Of a DNA stretch of 64,000 nt, positions 1 to 10,075 are shown piece after piece. The stretch's first letter is position 1, and every line of letters starts with the position of its first letter. Source of the stretch: Methylobacterium thuringiense (GTDB taxonomy: Bacteria > Pseudomonadota > Alphaproteobacteria > Rhizobiales > Beijerinckiaceae). A program made the translations under genes and the position numbers. The notes under the pieces were generated by a model, which saw only the letters and a list, made by a program, of their open reading frames with translations, did no database searches and had not been told where the DNA came from. The DNA lies in NCBI RefSeq assembly GCF_022179645.1, contig NZ_BPRA01000004.1:60055-124054 (forward strand). The letters run 5' to 3'.

Positions 1-720
<720 letters not shown>

Positions 721-826
721 GAACGGCTCGGCCGGACGCACGAAGCGCATCGGCCGTTCCCTGCCCGGGAAAAACCGGGATGACGCGCGCGCAGCCAGCG
801 GCTAGGACATGGTCCGTTGCCCTGCC

Positions 827-902
827 GGGCCTGTAGCTCAATGGTTAGAGCCGACCGCTCATAACGGTCTGGTTGCAGGTTCGAGTCCTGCCGGGCCCAC
901 CA
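827..902 (+). tRNA. tRNA with CAU anticodon, probably tRNA-Ile2 (or Met); phage attachment site
   Basis: A 76-nt cloverleaf can be drawn. The acceptor stem GGGCCTG pairs with CGGGCCC (one G-U pair), the CCA is encoded at 900-902, the anticodon stem is GACCG/CGGTC with loop CTCATAA (anticodon at 860-862), and the T-arm is GCAGG-TTCGAGT-CCTGC. The body resembles the lysidine-modified isoleucine tRNA (ileX type) more than elongator Met, but sequence alone does not settle this. The integrase gene begins its 3' end 73 bases downstream, so the tRNA 3' half is the probable attL core; the gene is left intact. Confidence 0.92.
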
Positions 903-975
903 ATTCCATCAACGGCTTAAGCTGTACGTTACCACGGATTGCCAGACACAACCAACGAATTGACCAACGAAACGG

Positions 976-2433
<1,458 letters not shown>

Positions 2434-2447
<14 letters not shown>

Positions 2448-2715
2448 CGCGCCCCTCTTGCTCTGGGGTGAGGGCGGATCGGCCTGCGGGGGTGATCGCG
2501 TAGCCAGCGCCAGCCGGGCCATCATCCGTCCATAGGCCGCGCGCGTATTTGGTCAGGCCCTTCCGCGCGAGGTGGCGAACGTTGCGTCGCACGAGCGATC
2601 GGTCGATTTCTCCCCGTCTCGCGATACCGTCGAAGCTGAGGAAGCCGGGATCACCGAAGTCATCGTGGCATCCGTCAAGCGCAACTAGAATGCGCCTGTG
2701 GTTCTCGCTCAGCAT
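2434..2715 (-). CDS. Small winged-helix-like phage protein
   Basis: A 93-residue protein with a MarR/PadR-like pattern: ILVALDGC, a recognition-helix-like stretch RGEIDRSLVRRNVRHLARKGL, and a wing-like ARGLWTDDGPAGAGYAITPAG. It ends inside the start of the excisionase-like gene, so the two are probably translationally coupled. A GAGGCAGG sequence lies just upstream of the ATG. It is probably a regulator of the integration module; no named family is recognised with certainty. Confidence 0.7.
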
Positions 2716-2721
2716 CCTGCC

Positions 2722-3132
2722 TCACTTGTTAGGGCTTGTGGATAAGGCGACCGGTCGATCCAGGTCGCCCGTATCCGTGGGCTGTTGCGGGGAGAGCGAG
2801 GCGGCAAGCTCTGGATGGCTGAGCGCGCTCTCAACGATGCTGCGGATTTCATCGGCGACGGCCGAGTGGAGGGCGAGCGTGTCGTCGTAGTCGAAGTCGG
2901 CGCGAAGATAGTCGCCCATAGCGAGGCGGCCGATGACATCTCCAGACCAGACGGCCATCTGATCGTCGTGGCAGACACGGTCCGCATCCGACATGGTCTC
3001 TGCTCGTCTGCTGGCTTCTGCCGAGAGCAGGCGCGGTTGGGTGTGGGGCAGGCCCATCCACTTCGTGTAAGACGCCAGCCTTCGCAGCAGTTCGGCCGTG
3101 CTGAGCGCGCGGATTTCCTCGACTTCGGTCAT
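2722..3132 (-). CDS. Hypothetical phage protein
   Basis: A 136-residue acidic protein beginning MTEVEEIRALSTAELL. The start is set by a strong GGGAGG ribosome-binding site and by ATGA overlap with the stop of the upstream gene. It is rich in Ala, Asp and Ser, with no signal peptide, membrane segment or recognised domain. It belongs to the leftward early operon. Confidence 0.65.
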   Translation of the reverse strand: MTEVEEIRALSTAELLRRLASYTKWMGLPHTQPRLLSAEASRRAETMSDADRVCHDDQMAVWSGDVIGRLAMGDYLRADFDYDDTLALHSAVADEIRSIVESALSHPELAASLSPQQPTDTGDLDRPVALSTSPNK

Positions 3133-3452
3133 AACTCGACCTCCCGGCATCGCTCTGTAAGGAAGCGGCACTGGCCGATCCGGCACTCGCAAAGATCGCG
3201 GTCATCTTGCGGCGAAAGCGGCGACATCACCCGGTGTATTTGTTCCGCGAGCCACTGGACGCCTGCCGTGTCTCCGAACTGGTCCCAACGGTTGGCGGCA
3301 GCTTCGGCGATGGCTCTTGCCTTCTCGTAGCGCTCGCTCGTCTCTGCTGCCGACCTATCTCGGTCACGCTCTCGCGACTCTGCGCTACGACAATTCGGCC
3401 AAGAGCAAAGATGAGGCTCTTCCCAGCATGCGGCCTTGCTGTCGCAACTCAT
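3129..3452 (-). CDS. Hypothetical Cys-rich phage protein
   Basis: About 107 residues starting MSCDSKAACWEEPHLC, with a GGAG site about 9 bases upstream. It has Cys pairs at both ends (CDSKAAC, CSWPNC, CECRIGQC), suggesting metal binding, and a central helical stretch YEKARAIAEAAANRWDQFGD. It overlaps the downstream gene by ATGA. It is the first early gene after the IS110 insertion, so its transcription may be cut off from the main promoter or driven from within the insertion. Confidence 0.6.
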   Translation of the reverse strand: MSCDSKAACWEEPHLCSWPNCRSAESRERDRDRSAAETSERYEKARAIAEAAANRWDQFGDTAGVQWLAEQIHRVMSPLSPQDDRDLCECRIGQCRFLTERCREVEL

Positions 3453-4014
3453 CACAGCGCTCCATAGATTAGAGCGCCCGATGCGCTCAGGCTTGCCAAC
3501 AGATCGTATGAAAGCCCTCCCGCAGTAAGACCTCGGACAGTCAAGGACGAAGCCACGAAGTGGCGCGAAGCGTCCTTTACTGGCCGATGTCGTCTGCGAT
3601 CCTGAGGAGGCGAGCGCAAATCTTCTACCACGAGATTGTCGCTCAAGGCAGGATGCTGCGTCTCGCCTCCCTCCGCCGAAGCGGAGCTTTCGAAGGACGC
3701 GCACAAATCTTGTAGCCCGGAATTTGAGTCCAAGCTGATCTTCTGCGTCGCGCCCTTCTCCCCTTGCGGGGAACTGAATGTTACATACCGCGCACCCAAT
3801 GCTTGGGTTGTTCTTTGCCGAAAGAAGAATATCGAACGATCAGGACTCGTGCTCACTTCCGTGGTCGGCACGAAGGCCGCCACAAGATGGGTTTCGTGAA
3901 GTGGGCGCCCACGGCTTATTAGCGCGGTCTGGCCGCATGGGATGGCTATGGGTCGCCCGACCCTCGGTTCCTGACGCTCGGTCTTCCGCTGTCGGCGGCG
4001 GAAGGTGTGTTCGG
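3453..4014. other. Non-coding stretch of 562 bases downstream of the IS110 transposase
   Basis: No convincing gene is seen on either strand. Frames that remain open here lack ribosome sites and plausible composition. The stretch holds several palindromes (listed separately) and lower GC than the phage genes around it. It probably contains the transposase-distal end of the IS plus phage or imported intergenic DNA; the boundary is not visible. A 9-bp inverted match (3480-3488 with 5154-5162) could mark element ends but is close to chance. Confidence 0.6.
3543..3577. repeat. Compound palindrome (REP-like)
   Basis: The outer arms AAGGACG and CGTCCTT enclose an inner hairpin GCCAC-GAA-GTGGC. Two further simple hairpins follow: CTCCGC-CGAA-GCGGAG at 3671-3686 and TCCCC-TTGC-GGGGA at 3759-3772. 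Such clusters resemble dispersed REP-type intergenic elements, or structured RNA of the IS. Function is unknown. Confidence 0.5.
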
Positions 4015-5055
4015 TTAGGCGGCCACAGCCCTTTTCGGCGCGGCCTCCCAACAGAATTCGGTTTTGTCCACCCACATGCGGTGCAGGATGACGGCCAGCC
4101 TGCGGGCAAGCGCGATGGCCGCGACGAAGAGGTTCGTCCTCTTCTTGATTTTCAGTGCCCACTCCTTGAGCCAGCACGCCCGGCCACGAGACAGCATTGA
4201 ATGCGCGGCTTCCACCAGAGCAGTGCGCATTGCGATGTCCCCGGCCCTGGAAATCCTGCCCCTTTTGTCCGTCTCGCCGGACTGGTTCTGCTTCGGCGTC
4301 AAGCCGAGGTAGGCTCCCACCGTCTGAGAATTGGCGAAGCGCTCTGGGATATCGATCGATGTCTTGAACGTCAGAGACACGACCGGACCGACGCCGGGGC
4401 ATGTCATGAGAAGCCGACAAGTCGGATCGCCTCGCGTGATCTGATTGATTTCCTTTGAGAGCACAACAACCTGTTGCCGCATCGTACGAATGCAAACGAG
4501 TATCGGCTCGACCACCATGCAGAGGAAGTTGTCCCCAGCAATCAGTTCTCGTACGCGTGCCTCCCACATCGATAGAGAGACCTTGTCCATCTTCATGCCA
4601 TACTGGCGGATGTTGCCGCGAACAAACATCTTCAGATCGTTCATTTTGATCTGAATGCTTTTGCGTGCGGCCAGAAGCGAACGCATTCGCTGAGACTCTA
4701 TGGTCTTCATATGAACGGCATGCTCCGTTCCGATATGCATCGCTTTGGCGATGCCGCGAGCATCGTTCCGGTCGTTCTTGTTGACTTTTTGCAGCTTCAA
4801 GAAGCTTTTGATCTTCCGCGCATCCACACAGATGATCGGTAGGCCAGCTTCCGCCATGCCCGTGTACAACCACTGGGCAAGGTTCCCGGTCTCCAATCCG
4901 ACCCGCTGATAGTTCAGGCCGAGCTTGAAGAGGTACTGGCTTAGTGCTTCGGGGTGCGTCTCGATCTTCGCCTCGGCGACGATCTTTTGCTCCTGATCCA
5001 TCACGCAGATTTGCGTGGTCTTCAGGGCAACATCCAAGCCGACATAGTGCTTCAT
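4015..5055 (-). CDS. IS110-family DEDD transposase/recombinase
   Basis: A 346-residue protein starting MKHYVGLDVALK. The N-terminal RuvC-like DEDD domain shows the first Asp in GLDVA, a Glu in GLETGN and the Asp residues of KNDRNDARG. The C-terminal transposase_20 domain carries the CPGVGPVVSLTF helix-hairpin-helix-like motif and a downstream serine-containing segment (QNQSGETDKRGRISRAGD). The length matches intact members, so it is likely functional. Family members use a bridge RNA made from the element's non-coding end to choose donor and target DNA (established knowledge). The start was moved inward from an upstream in-frame ATG because the conserved N-terminus begins here. Confidence 0.93.
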   Translation of the reverse strand: MKHYVGLDVALKTTQICVMDQEQKIVAEAKIETHPEALSQYLFKLGLNYQRVGLETGNLAQWLYTGMAEAGLPIICVDARKIKSFLKLQKVNKNDRNDARGIAKAMHIGTEHAVHMKTIESQRMRSLLAARKSIQIKMNDLKMFVRGNIRQYGMKMDKVSLSMWEARVRELIAGDNFLCMVVEPILVCIRTMRQQVVVLSKEINQITRGDPTCRLLMTCPGVGPVVSLTFKTSIDIPERFANSQTVGAYLGLTPKQNQSGETDKRGRISRAGDIAMRTALVEAAHSMLSRGRACWLKEWALKIKKRTNLFVAAIALARRLAVILHRMWVDKTEFCWEAAPKRAVAA

Positions 5056-5105
5056 TGAGGTCGCTCCATCGGAAAAGCTGGCAAAGGCCGAAGCTGTTCC
5101 GATGG

Positions 5106-5144
5106 CCCGAGTCGGAACACCGCGCGGTGCTATTCCGGCTCGGG
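5106..5144 (-). ncRNA. Candidate bridge-RNA hairpin upstream of the IS110 transposase
   Basis: A long imperfect palindrome: CCCGAG pairs with CTCGGG, the next five bases CGGAA with TTCCG, and the centre CACCG-CG-CGGTG is itself palindromic. It lies 51 bases before the transposase start, on the side where IS110-group elements encode their bridge RNA. The hairpin is directly visible; its identity as bridge RNA is inferred. Confidence 0.4.
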
Positions 5145-5189
5145 TCATCGACAGAGCGCATCAAGGGCTGAACGAGGATGCTGATCATG

Positions 5190-5591
5190 TCAACGCCCCG
5201 CCTCTGGAGTCAGACCACGCAGAGGCCCTAAGCATCCCATCTTCTCCTCGTGCGCGAGGGCTCGGATCTCAGTCGCCAGGGCGCTTGCCGTAGCCTCCGC
5301 CGCTCGGTTAAACTCAGCCCCGTCAACGCCGCCCTTCAGGGCCATGCGGGCTCGTTCGGCTCGATAATCGCAGAGGCCGGCAGCCGCCTCTCTCATCCGC
5401 TCGCCATCCCGGTCCAGGCATGGGGATCGGAGGGCGGCTTCGATATGTTCGCGTCGAGCGTACATCCACTGCAACGCGGCAAGGCCGACGGTGCCGACAG
5501 CCTGATTGCCCGGACCGCCTGACAGAGTTTCTTGGACGAGCGCCCGTGCGTGCTCGGCGAATTCGTCCGCCACTTCCCTCGGCTCAGCCAT
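5190..5591 (-). CDS. Hypothetical phage protein
   Basis: A 133-residue, Ala/Glu-rich, probably all-helical protein starting MAEPREVADEFAEHARALV. It overlaps the end of the upstream gene by 8 bases. Its stop lies about 45 bases from the palindrome upstream of the transposase, so the insertion falls just after this gene. No domain is recognised. Confidence 0.6.
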   Translation of the reverse strand: MAEPREVADEFAEHARALVQETLSGGPGNQAVGTVGLAALQWMYARREHIEAALRSPCLDRDGERMREAAAGLCDYRAERARMALKGGVDGAEFNRAAEATASALATEIRALAHEEKMGCLGPLRGLTPEAGR

Positions 5592-6051
5592 GGGTCTGGC
5601 CTCCTGCGAGGGCGGTTAGCAGGGCGGCGCAAATCGCCAGCGGCTCGGACCCGCCGTTGTGGTCCGACCTGACCTCGTTGTTCACCCTGGGCGACAGAGA
5701 GGGGTTCCAGGCGCGGCACCAGGCCGGATTGCCGAAGCCGGATTTTCCGTTTTCGCGAGACCACCCCGGCAGCATTCGCTCAAAGAGTACGATCGACGTC
5801 TCCAGAGGGTTGACCTTGAAGCCGGAGCGCCACGAAGGCCACGCGGCCCATTCGATGTCTGCGCCAGTGAAAGCACCTCGCCTCGTACAGACACGCACCG
5901 TTTCAGAGACCGGCGCGACGCTCACGAAGCTGCCGGCTGGAGCAATGGTCTCGGCGATCAAATGGGCGCATGTCAGAACGTCCGCCCCCTTTGCCGCCAG
6001 CACGCGTTCGCGCAGCGCCAGCAGCACGTCTCGGCTCGGGTTATTCGGCAT
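5584..6051 (-). CDS. Hypothetical phage protein
   Basis: About 155 residues from MPNNPSRDVLLALRERV. It contains a Trp-rich central segment (ADIEWAAWPSWRSGF, MLPGWSRENG) and no recognised motif. The start is set by its 11-base overlap with the stop of the preceding gene, matching the tight coupling in this operon; an upstream in-frame extension has low-complexity sequence and is discounted. Confidence 0.6.
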   Translation of the reverse strand: MPNNPSRDVLLALRERVLAAKGADVLTCAHLIAETIAPAGSFVSVAPVSETVRVCTRRGAFTGADIEWAAWPSWRSGFKVNPLETSIVLFERMLPGWSRENGKSGFGNPAWCRAWNPSLSPRVNNEVRSDHNGGSEPLAICAALLTALAGGQTHG

Positions 6052-6322
6052 GGGATGCCTCCCTAGCCAGCTTAATGGCGGCGGCGTCTTCGGCCTGGAT
6101 GCGTTCCCAGTTGGCTTTGCGATCTGCGTCCTCTTGGCGCCTAGCCTCGCCGAAAGCATCAAGGGCGCGACGGAAGGCCTGCTGCGGCGTCAGGTCTTCG
6201 CGGAAGAGCGGTTTCCAGTGGTCGGGGTAGACCGTGAATTCACCCTCTTCGTAGCCGTATTCACCTTGGATCACCTCGACATCGAGTTCGTGAATCCAGT
6301 CGCTGAAGCTTTTATTCGACAT
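6041..6322 (-). CDS. Hypothetical acidic phage protein
   Basis: 93 residues beginning MSNKSFSDWIHELDVEVI, strongly acidic in the first half (GEYGYEEGEFTVYPDHWKP) and helical with Arg/Glu/Ala in the second. It is coupled by overlap to genes on both sides. No domain is recognised. Confidence 0.6.
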   Translation of the reverse strand: MSNKSFSDWIHELDVEVIQGEYGYEEGEFTVYPDHWKPLFREDLTPQQAFRRALDAFGEARRQEDADRKANWERIQAEDAAAIKLAREASHAE

Positions 6323-7160
6323 GGGGAGGCTCCTCGGTGAGAGCGGCGCGGGCGGCGTCTCTCGCGATGCGATGGCCGTCAGTCGGCCCGTGGATGTCCT
6401 GCATCGGGCATTCGTGGTTCGGGTCGCCGCAATGCTTCGCCTGTTCGATCTGCCATTCGAGTTCTTCGAGGCAGAACTTCAGCGCAGCCTTCAGCCGCAC
6501 CTTCTCCGCCTCTGCCGCCGCAAGCTCGCCTGCTGTGCGATCGGCTTGGGCGGTGGCGGCGTCGCGTTCGGCCTTGGCTTCCTTCTTCTGCCGCCAGAGG
6601 CGCAGCAGCAGCGTGTCGCCGGGCCACTCGTCCAGCATGCGCATGGTCCAGAGGTCGGCGTCGCCCTGAGCACGCTCTGCATAACGACGGGCCTTGACCA
6701 TCTCCGGGCGCATCCCGGCGACATCATCCAGGATGACCTTGCGTGTCAGAGCGCTGCGGAACGAGCCGGGCTTGAAACCGGCTGCGCCGAGAAGCGCGTC
6801 GCGCTCCTCCCGCGCCTCATCCCGTTCCGCCAGGGCGGCGTCGCGTTCGGCCTCTAAGGCGACGATGCGCTGATAGACCGCCTCGCCGTGCCTTGTGGTG
6901 TCGCCACAGCTTGGCTCGTCTTCGCATCCGCTGCTGTCGCAGACCGGACAGTAGACATCGGAGTCGTCGGCCCCACTGTCCGTTCCGCACTGCTCGGATG
7001 AGCCGATCCAGCCGCAGTTTTCGCACTCGGTCAGATAGTAGAGGCCGCGGACCGGGATCGGAGGGGGTGCCTCACGCAGCGCTTCCGGGTTGGTGGGCGA
7101 GGCGGCCAGCGCCTCGCGGATCTCAGCGGTTCCGGCTGGGCGGGCGGGGGTGGTGCTCAT
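6312..7160 (-). CDS. Zinc-ribbon and coiled-coil phage protein
   Basis: A 282-residue protein from MSTTPARPAG. Residues ~40-85 hold several Cys pairs (CENCGWIG, CGTD, CPVCDSSGC, CGD), typical of a zinc ribbon. Residues ~95-240 are an Ala/Glu/Arg coiled coil (ALEAERDAALAERDEAREE), and a short C-terminal part contains CGDPNHECPM. Such proteins are frequent in early operons of alphaproteobacterial phages, without known function. It overlaps the neighbouring genes on both sides. Confidence 0.65.
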   Translation of the reverse strand: MSTTPARPAGTAEIREALAASPTNPEALREAPPPIPVRGLYYLTECENCGWIGSSEQCGTDSGADDSDVYCPVCDSSGCEDEPSCGDTTRHGEAVYQRIVALEAERDAALAERDEAREERDALLGAAGFKPGSFRSALTRKVILDDVAGMRPEMVKARRYAERAQGDADLWTMRMLDEWPGDTLLLRLWRQKKEAKAERDAATAQADRTAGELAAAEAEKVRLKAALKFCLEELEWQIEQAKHCGDPNHECPMQDIHGPTDGHRIARDAARAALTEEPPHVE

Positions 7161-7399
7161 AGCTCTTCCGCCTCCGTAGGCGTCCGGCCGACCGTCCAAG
7201 TCCGCGTGACGTGCTCCTTGAAATAGACTTCCGCCTCGCACTTCGGGCAGTCAGTCGGAACGGGCTCTTCCTCGCCGTGATACGATGTGCGGCCGATGTA
7301 GAGTTCGCCTTCCGACATATTGAATTCATGCCGACAGTGCGGGCAGCGGACTTCGCCGCGCTTGCGGATGGCGGCGAGAATATCTTCGACGCTGGTCAT
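7157..7399 (-). CDS. Small zinc-ribbon protein
   Basis: An 80-residue protein starting MTSVEDILAAIRKRGEV. Two CxxC knuckles (CPHCRHEF and CPKCEAEVYF), 37 residues apart, predict a treble-clef or ribbon zinc site. ATGA overlaps at both ends show translational coupling. Possibly DNA- or RNA-binding; the role is unknown. Confidence 0.65.
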   Translation of the reverse strand: MTSVEDILAAIRKRGEVRCPHCRHEFNMSEGELYIGRTSYHGEEEPVPTDCPKCEAEVYFKEHVTRTWTVGRTPTEAEEL

Positions 7400-9360
7400 G
7401 CTACGTCCCCCTCGCTCGCGGCGGTGGCCGGGGCGGCGGGCAGGGGCGAGCGCCACCTGTCACTGGCAAACACCGGCAGGATGGGCAGGGTGTTCGGGTC
7501 CAGACTCTTGTAGTGGGTCACGGGCCACTGGATGGGACGATCCACAGCGCCGGGCATCTTGGACACCCATCCCCGGGCGCTCTCGCTCCACGCCGCGCAC
7601 CCGGCCGCTACACCGATGATCGTCCCGTCCTTCGGCGCGCTGGCGATCGGCAACCAGCCCGCCTGCCCCGCACCCGGCCCCTGCGCGAAGGCGGCGAGGG
7701 CTGCGCGGGCGATCACTGCGGCGGCATGAAGCCCTTTCTCGTGAGCCCAGGCTTCGATGTCGCCGTGATTGGACGTGTCGACGCCGGTCTCGTGAACCTT
7801 CCCGTCCGAGCCAAAATAGCGGTAGCCGCCCGGTTCATTCCATTCGTTGTGCCACGCCTTATCGTCAGGCTCCGGGGAGAGGTTGGCGATCTTGCGCAGC
7901 GCCTCCACGGCACCCCCGTCCGGTGCCGGTGTCTGGCTCTCCCCGCCCGTGTCGGCCTGGGTGGATCGGAGCGAGGCGAGGGCCGCGAACTCAACGGCCG
8001 CGTCTTCCCATGTGTTGGCTCGGCAGACGATCTCACGCATCTTGCGGCCGAGTGTGAACTTGTCTTGCGAGAGGGCGGTCGCCTCCACCGCATCCTGTCC
8101 GGGCGTTTCGCCGGGGGTGGGGGCGCTTACAGCCTCAACGTCAGCCCATCGGGCTTTGGTTTTTGCGTCGAAGTGTGCCCACGCTTCCCAGTTCGCGTGG
8201 TAATCCCGATACTGTCGCTCCCCTGGTTCCAGCCCCGCCTCCCGTGTCGGAGGGACTGGTGGCGGGGTGGTCGCATCTTGGATCGCCCAAAGGATCGGGG
8301 CGTAGAGAAGTTCGGCTGCGACGCCGGCATTCTTGCTGGCGCGCTCCGAAGCGTCTTTGGCAAGCGCGTGCCGCCGTTCTTCCTCTCGCGCATTGGTGTG
8401 CACCTGCTCGCAGACGGCACACAGCGAATATGGATCACGCTTCTGATGCGAGCATGGGGTGCAGGCCGAACAGCAGTCGTCCAAGCGGCTGACGCGCTTA
8501 ACCTGCAGCCCCTCGCTGTCTGCCGCCGATGCTGGCGGGGTGAGGGTGTGGGTTCGGAGGTACTCAACAAGCGGATCTGCCGCCTCAAGCGCCAACTGCC
8601 ACGGGCGAGACTCGTACTCCGCTCCCTCGCAGGATGCGTAAGCGGTATCAAACTCAGCCAGCTGCGCCTGCAGCCCCTCGACCTCTCCTGCCGGCAACCC
8701 CAGCGCGGGGACTGGATCTTGTGCTGGGGGAGGGGCTTCGCGGGGGAGGCCAGTTATCTGCGAGAACATGCCCAAGAATGCTCGCTCAGCGAGCTGGGGT
8801 GCCCAGCCTTCGATCGTGACGCCGAGCGGGTCGGTTGCGCCGCCGTAGTTCCACGCGTCGCCCGTCGGGCGCATGATCTGCGCGCGCTCGTCCATCAGGA
8901 TGCGGTTGTCGAGATCCTTGACCTCGCGAGGCTCGTTCGCCGGGTCGAGACCGAACCGCTCGTAGATCGCCCAGGCAACGCGATCTTCGGCCGCGCGGTA
9001 CTCCGGCATGTGCCGCTTCAACGGGCGCACCATGTCGTTGAGGTACGCTTCGGCGCCGTCGTGCAGCAGGAGCCACAGCGCGTTCTCTCGGGTGGCGCTG
9101 CGAGCCAGGAGGACGCTGTGCTCGGCGACTGAATAGAACCGCAGACAGTGCCCGCCGTAGCGGGTCTGGAGCGACAGGGCGTGCGCGATGTCCTCGATCG
9201 CCACGTCTTCCGGTCGCGGGTCCAGCGGCCAAAAGCGGCGGCCCGTGTACGTCTGCATCCAGTCGCCGCGGCGCTCGGGGAACGGGTCACGCGCGCTGAT
9301 GCAGGGTTCGGCCGCCCGCAGATCGCCATCACGTGCGGTGGTGGGGAGGGTGCTGCTCAT
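7396..9360 (-). CDS. HD-domain (YfbR-like) phosphohydrolase fused to a long Cys-rich and DUF551-like C-terminus
   Basis: The 654-residue protein opens with an HD phosphohydrolase domain (residues ~35-190). The histidines of GGHCLRFYSVAEHS and the LLLHDGAEAYLND box are the expected metal ligands of the YfbR-like nucleotidase family, which dephosphorylates deoxynucleoside monophosphates. Free-standing relatives are under 200 residues. Here a central segment with six closely spaced Cys (DDCCSACTPCSHQKRDPYSL) and a C-terminal DUF551-like part (WLPIASAPKDGTIIGV) follow. A role in nucleotide pool control during infection is plausible. The start is chosen for its ATGA overlap with the upstream gene. 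Confidence 0.75.
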   Translation of the reverse strand: MSSTLPTTARDGDLRAAEPCISARDPFPERRGDWMQTYTGRRFWPLDPRPEDVAIEDIAHALSLQTRYGGHCLRFYSVAEHSVLLARSATRENALWLLLHDGAEAYLNDMVRPLKRHMPEYRAAEDRVAWAIYERFGLDPANEPREVKDLDNRILMDERAQIMRPTGDAWNYGGATDPLGVTIEGWAPQLAERAFLGMFSQITGLPREAPPPAQDPVPALGLPAGEVEGLQAQLAEFDTAYASCEGAEYESRPWQLALEAADPLVEYLRTHTLTPPASAADSEGLQVKRVSRLDDCCSACTPCSHQKRDPYSLCAVCEQVHTNAREEERRHALAKDASERASKNAGVAAELLYAPILWAIQDATTPPPVPPTREAGLEPGERQYRDYHANWEAWAHFDAKTKARWADVEAVSAPTPGETPGQDAVEATALSQDKFTLGRKMREIVCRANTWEDAAVEFAALASLRSTQADTGGESQTPAPDGGAVEALRKIANLSPEPDDKAWHNEWNEPGGYRYFGSDGKVHETGVDTSNHGDIEAWAHEKGLHAAAVIARAALAAFAQGPGAGQAGWLPIASAPKDGTIIGVAAGCAAWSESARGWVSKMPGAVDRPIQWPVTHYKSLDPNTLPILPVFASDRWRSPLPAAPATAASEGDVA

Positions 9361-9683
9361 GCCCGAGCCTCCAGCGCGACCCCATCGCGGATCAGGCGGC
9401 CGGCGCTGTAGGCGTAGGCTGCCCCGACGTGGGGGAGGGTGATCACCACAGGCTCGACGCTTGCCGGCGCCGGCCGATGCTGCTGACCGGCCTTGTGGTC
9501 GTATTTCCGCATCCGGTGGATCTTGTTGAGGACGGCGTTCTTCGAGATCGGCAGGCCGAACTCGATGCTGAGCACGCCGCTGATCTCGAGGCCGCTCAGG
9601 CGGCGCTGGCTCCAGAGCTCGACGAGGCGGGCCTCGGCACCGGGCCTTGCCCAGACGGGATGGATCTGTCCGAAGGGAATCAC
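9357..9683 (-). CDS. GcrA-like HTH protein (single domain)
   Basis: A 108-residue protein with a GTG start (GTGA overlap with the HNH gene). Residues ~8-60 (ARLVELWSQRRLSGLEISG, then SKNAVLNKIHRMRK) match the N-terminal helix-turn-helix of GcrA, an alphaproteobacterial cofactor of sigma-70 that binds methylated promoters. The C-terminal sigma-interacting, Cys-containing domain of cellular GcrA is missing, so this form could bind DNA without recruiting polymerase. It is one of two GcrA-type proteins in the phage. Confidence 0.75.
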   Translation of the reverse strand: MIPFGQIHPVWARPGAEARLVELWSQRRLSGLEISGVLSIEFGLPISKNAVLNKIHRMRKYDHKAGQQHRPAPASVEPVVITLPHVGAAYAYSAGRLIRDGVALEARA

Positions 9684-10075
9684 CGGCCTCTCTCCATGAT
9701 GGTGCCTTGGAATTTCTCGATGCGCCGCGTGGCCGAGCGCTGCGGCGGCGACGGCCGAAAACCGCGGCCCTGAAGCTTCTGCCGGTGCGGGTCTTTGACC
9801 CCATCGAAGGCGTCGGCTTGGCGCTTCGTCTTCGCGCGATTGGCTGCGTCCTGTGCGGTCTTCGCGCGGTGACACGGCGGGCAGAGCGGGGAGCAATTCT
9901 CCAGGCTCGGTTCGCCGCCCATCCAGTCGGGCAGGATGTGATCGAATTCGACAGGGCGACCGTGGCCGACCTGCGTCAGGCAGCGAGATCCGGTGTCGAG
10001 GATGCCCTCGCAGACGAAGCCGGCACGGGCGAGCGCGGCGCGCTGAATCGGCTTGCCGAACTCGCGCCTGCTCAC
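9680..10075 (-). CDS. HNH endonuclease-type protein
   Basis: 131 residues with a GTG start overlapping the upstream stop. The HNH core is clear: the Cys of GFVCEGILDTGSRCL and CPPCH as zinc ligands, the catalytic His in VEFDHILPDWMGG, Asn in SLENCSPLC, and the final CHRAKT. It lies in the early operon, not beside terminase, so it is more likely a nuclease of early metabolism or a homing-type enzyme than a packaging factor. Confidence 0.8.
   Translation of the reverse strand: MSRREFGKPIQRAALARAGFVCEGILDTGSRCLTQVGHGRPVEFDHILPDWMGGEPSLENCSPLCPPCHRAKTAQDAANRAKTKRQADAFDGVKDPHRQKLQGRGFRPSPPQRSATRRIEKFQGTIMERGR

Larger units (their letters stand above)
4015..5144 (-). mobile_element. IS110-family insertion sequence (ends not defined)
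   Basis: The core comprises the transposase and a palindromic upstream region. IS110 elements usually lack classical terminal repeats, and no clear target duplication is seen, so only the minimum extent is given. It sits between two leftward early phage genes and does not obviously break a reading frame. Confidence 0.8.

Noticed and set aside
3480-5162. A 9-bp inverted match (GATGCGCTC / GAGCGCATC) as IS ends
   Set aside because: Given the lengths compared, one such match is expected with appreciable probability by chance, and no target duplication supports it.
3452-5188. A 578-codon open frame spanning the IS110 transposase on the same strand
   Set aside because: It lies out of frame with the transposase, has Arg/Ser/His-rich composition and no domain; it is a shadow of high-GC coding DNA.
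7513-9132. A 539-codon rightward frame opposite the HD phosphohydrolase gene
   Set aside because: No domain; the leftward frame has clear HD motifs and coupled neighbours.
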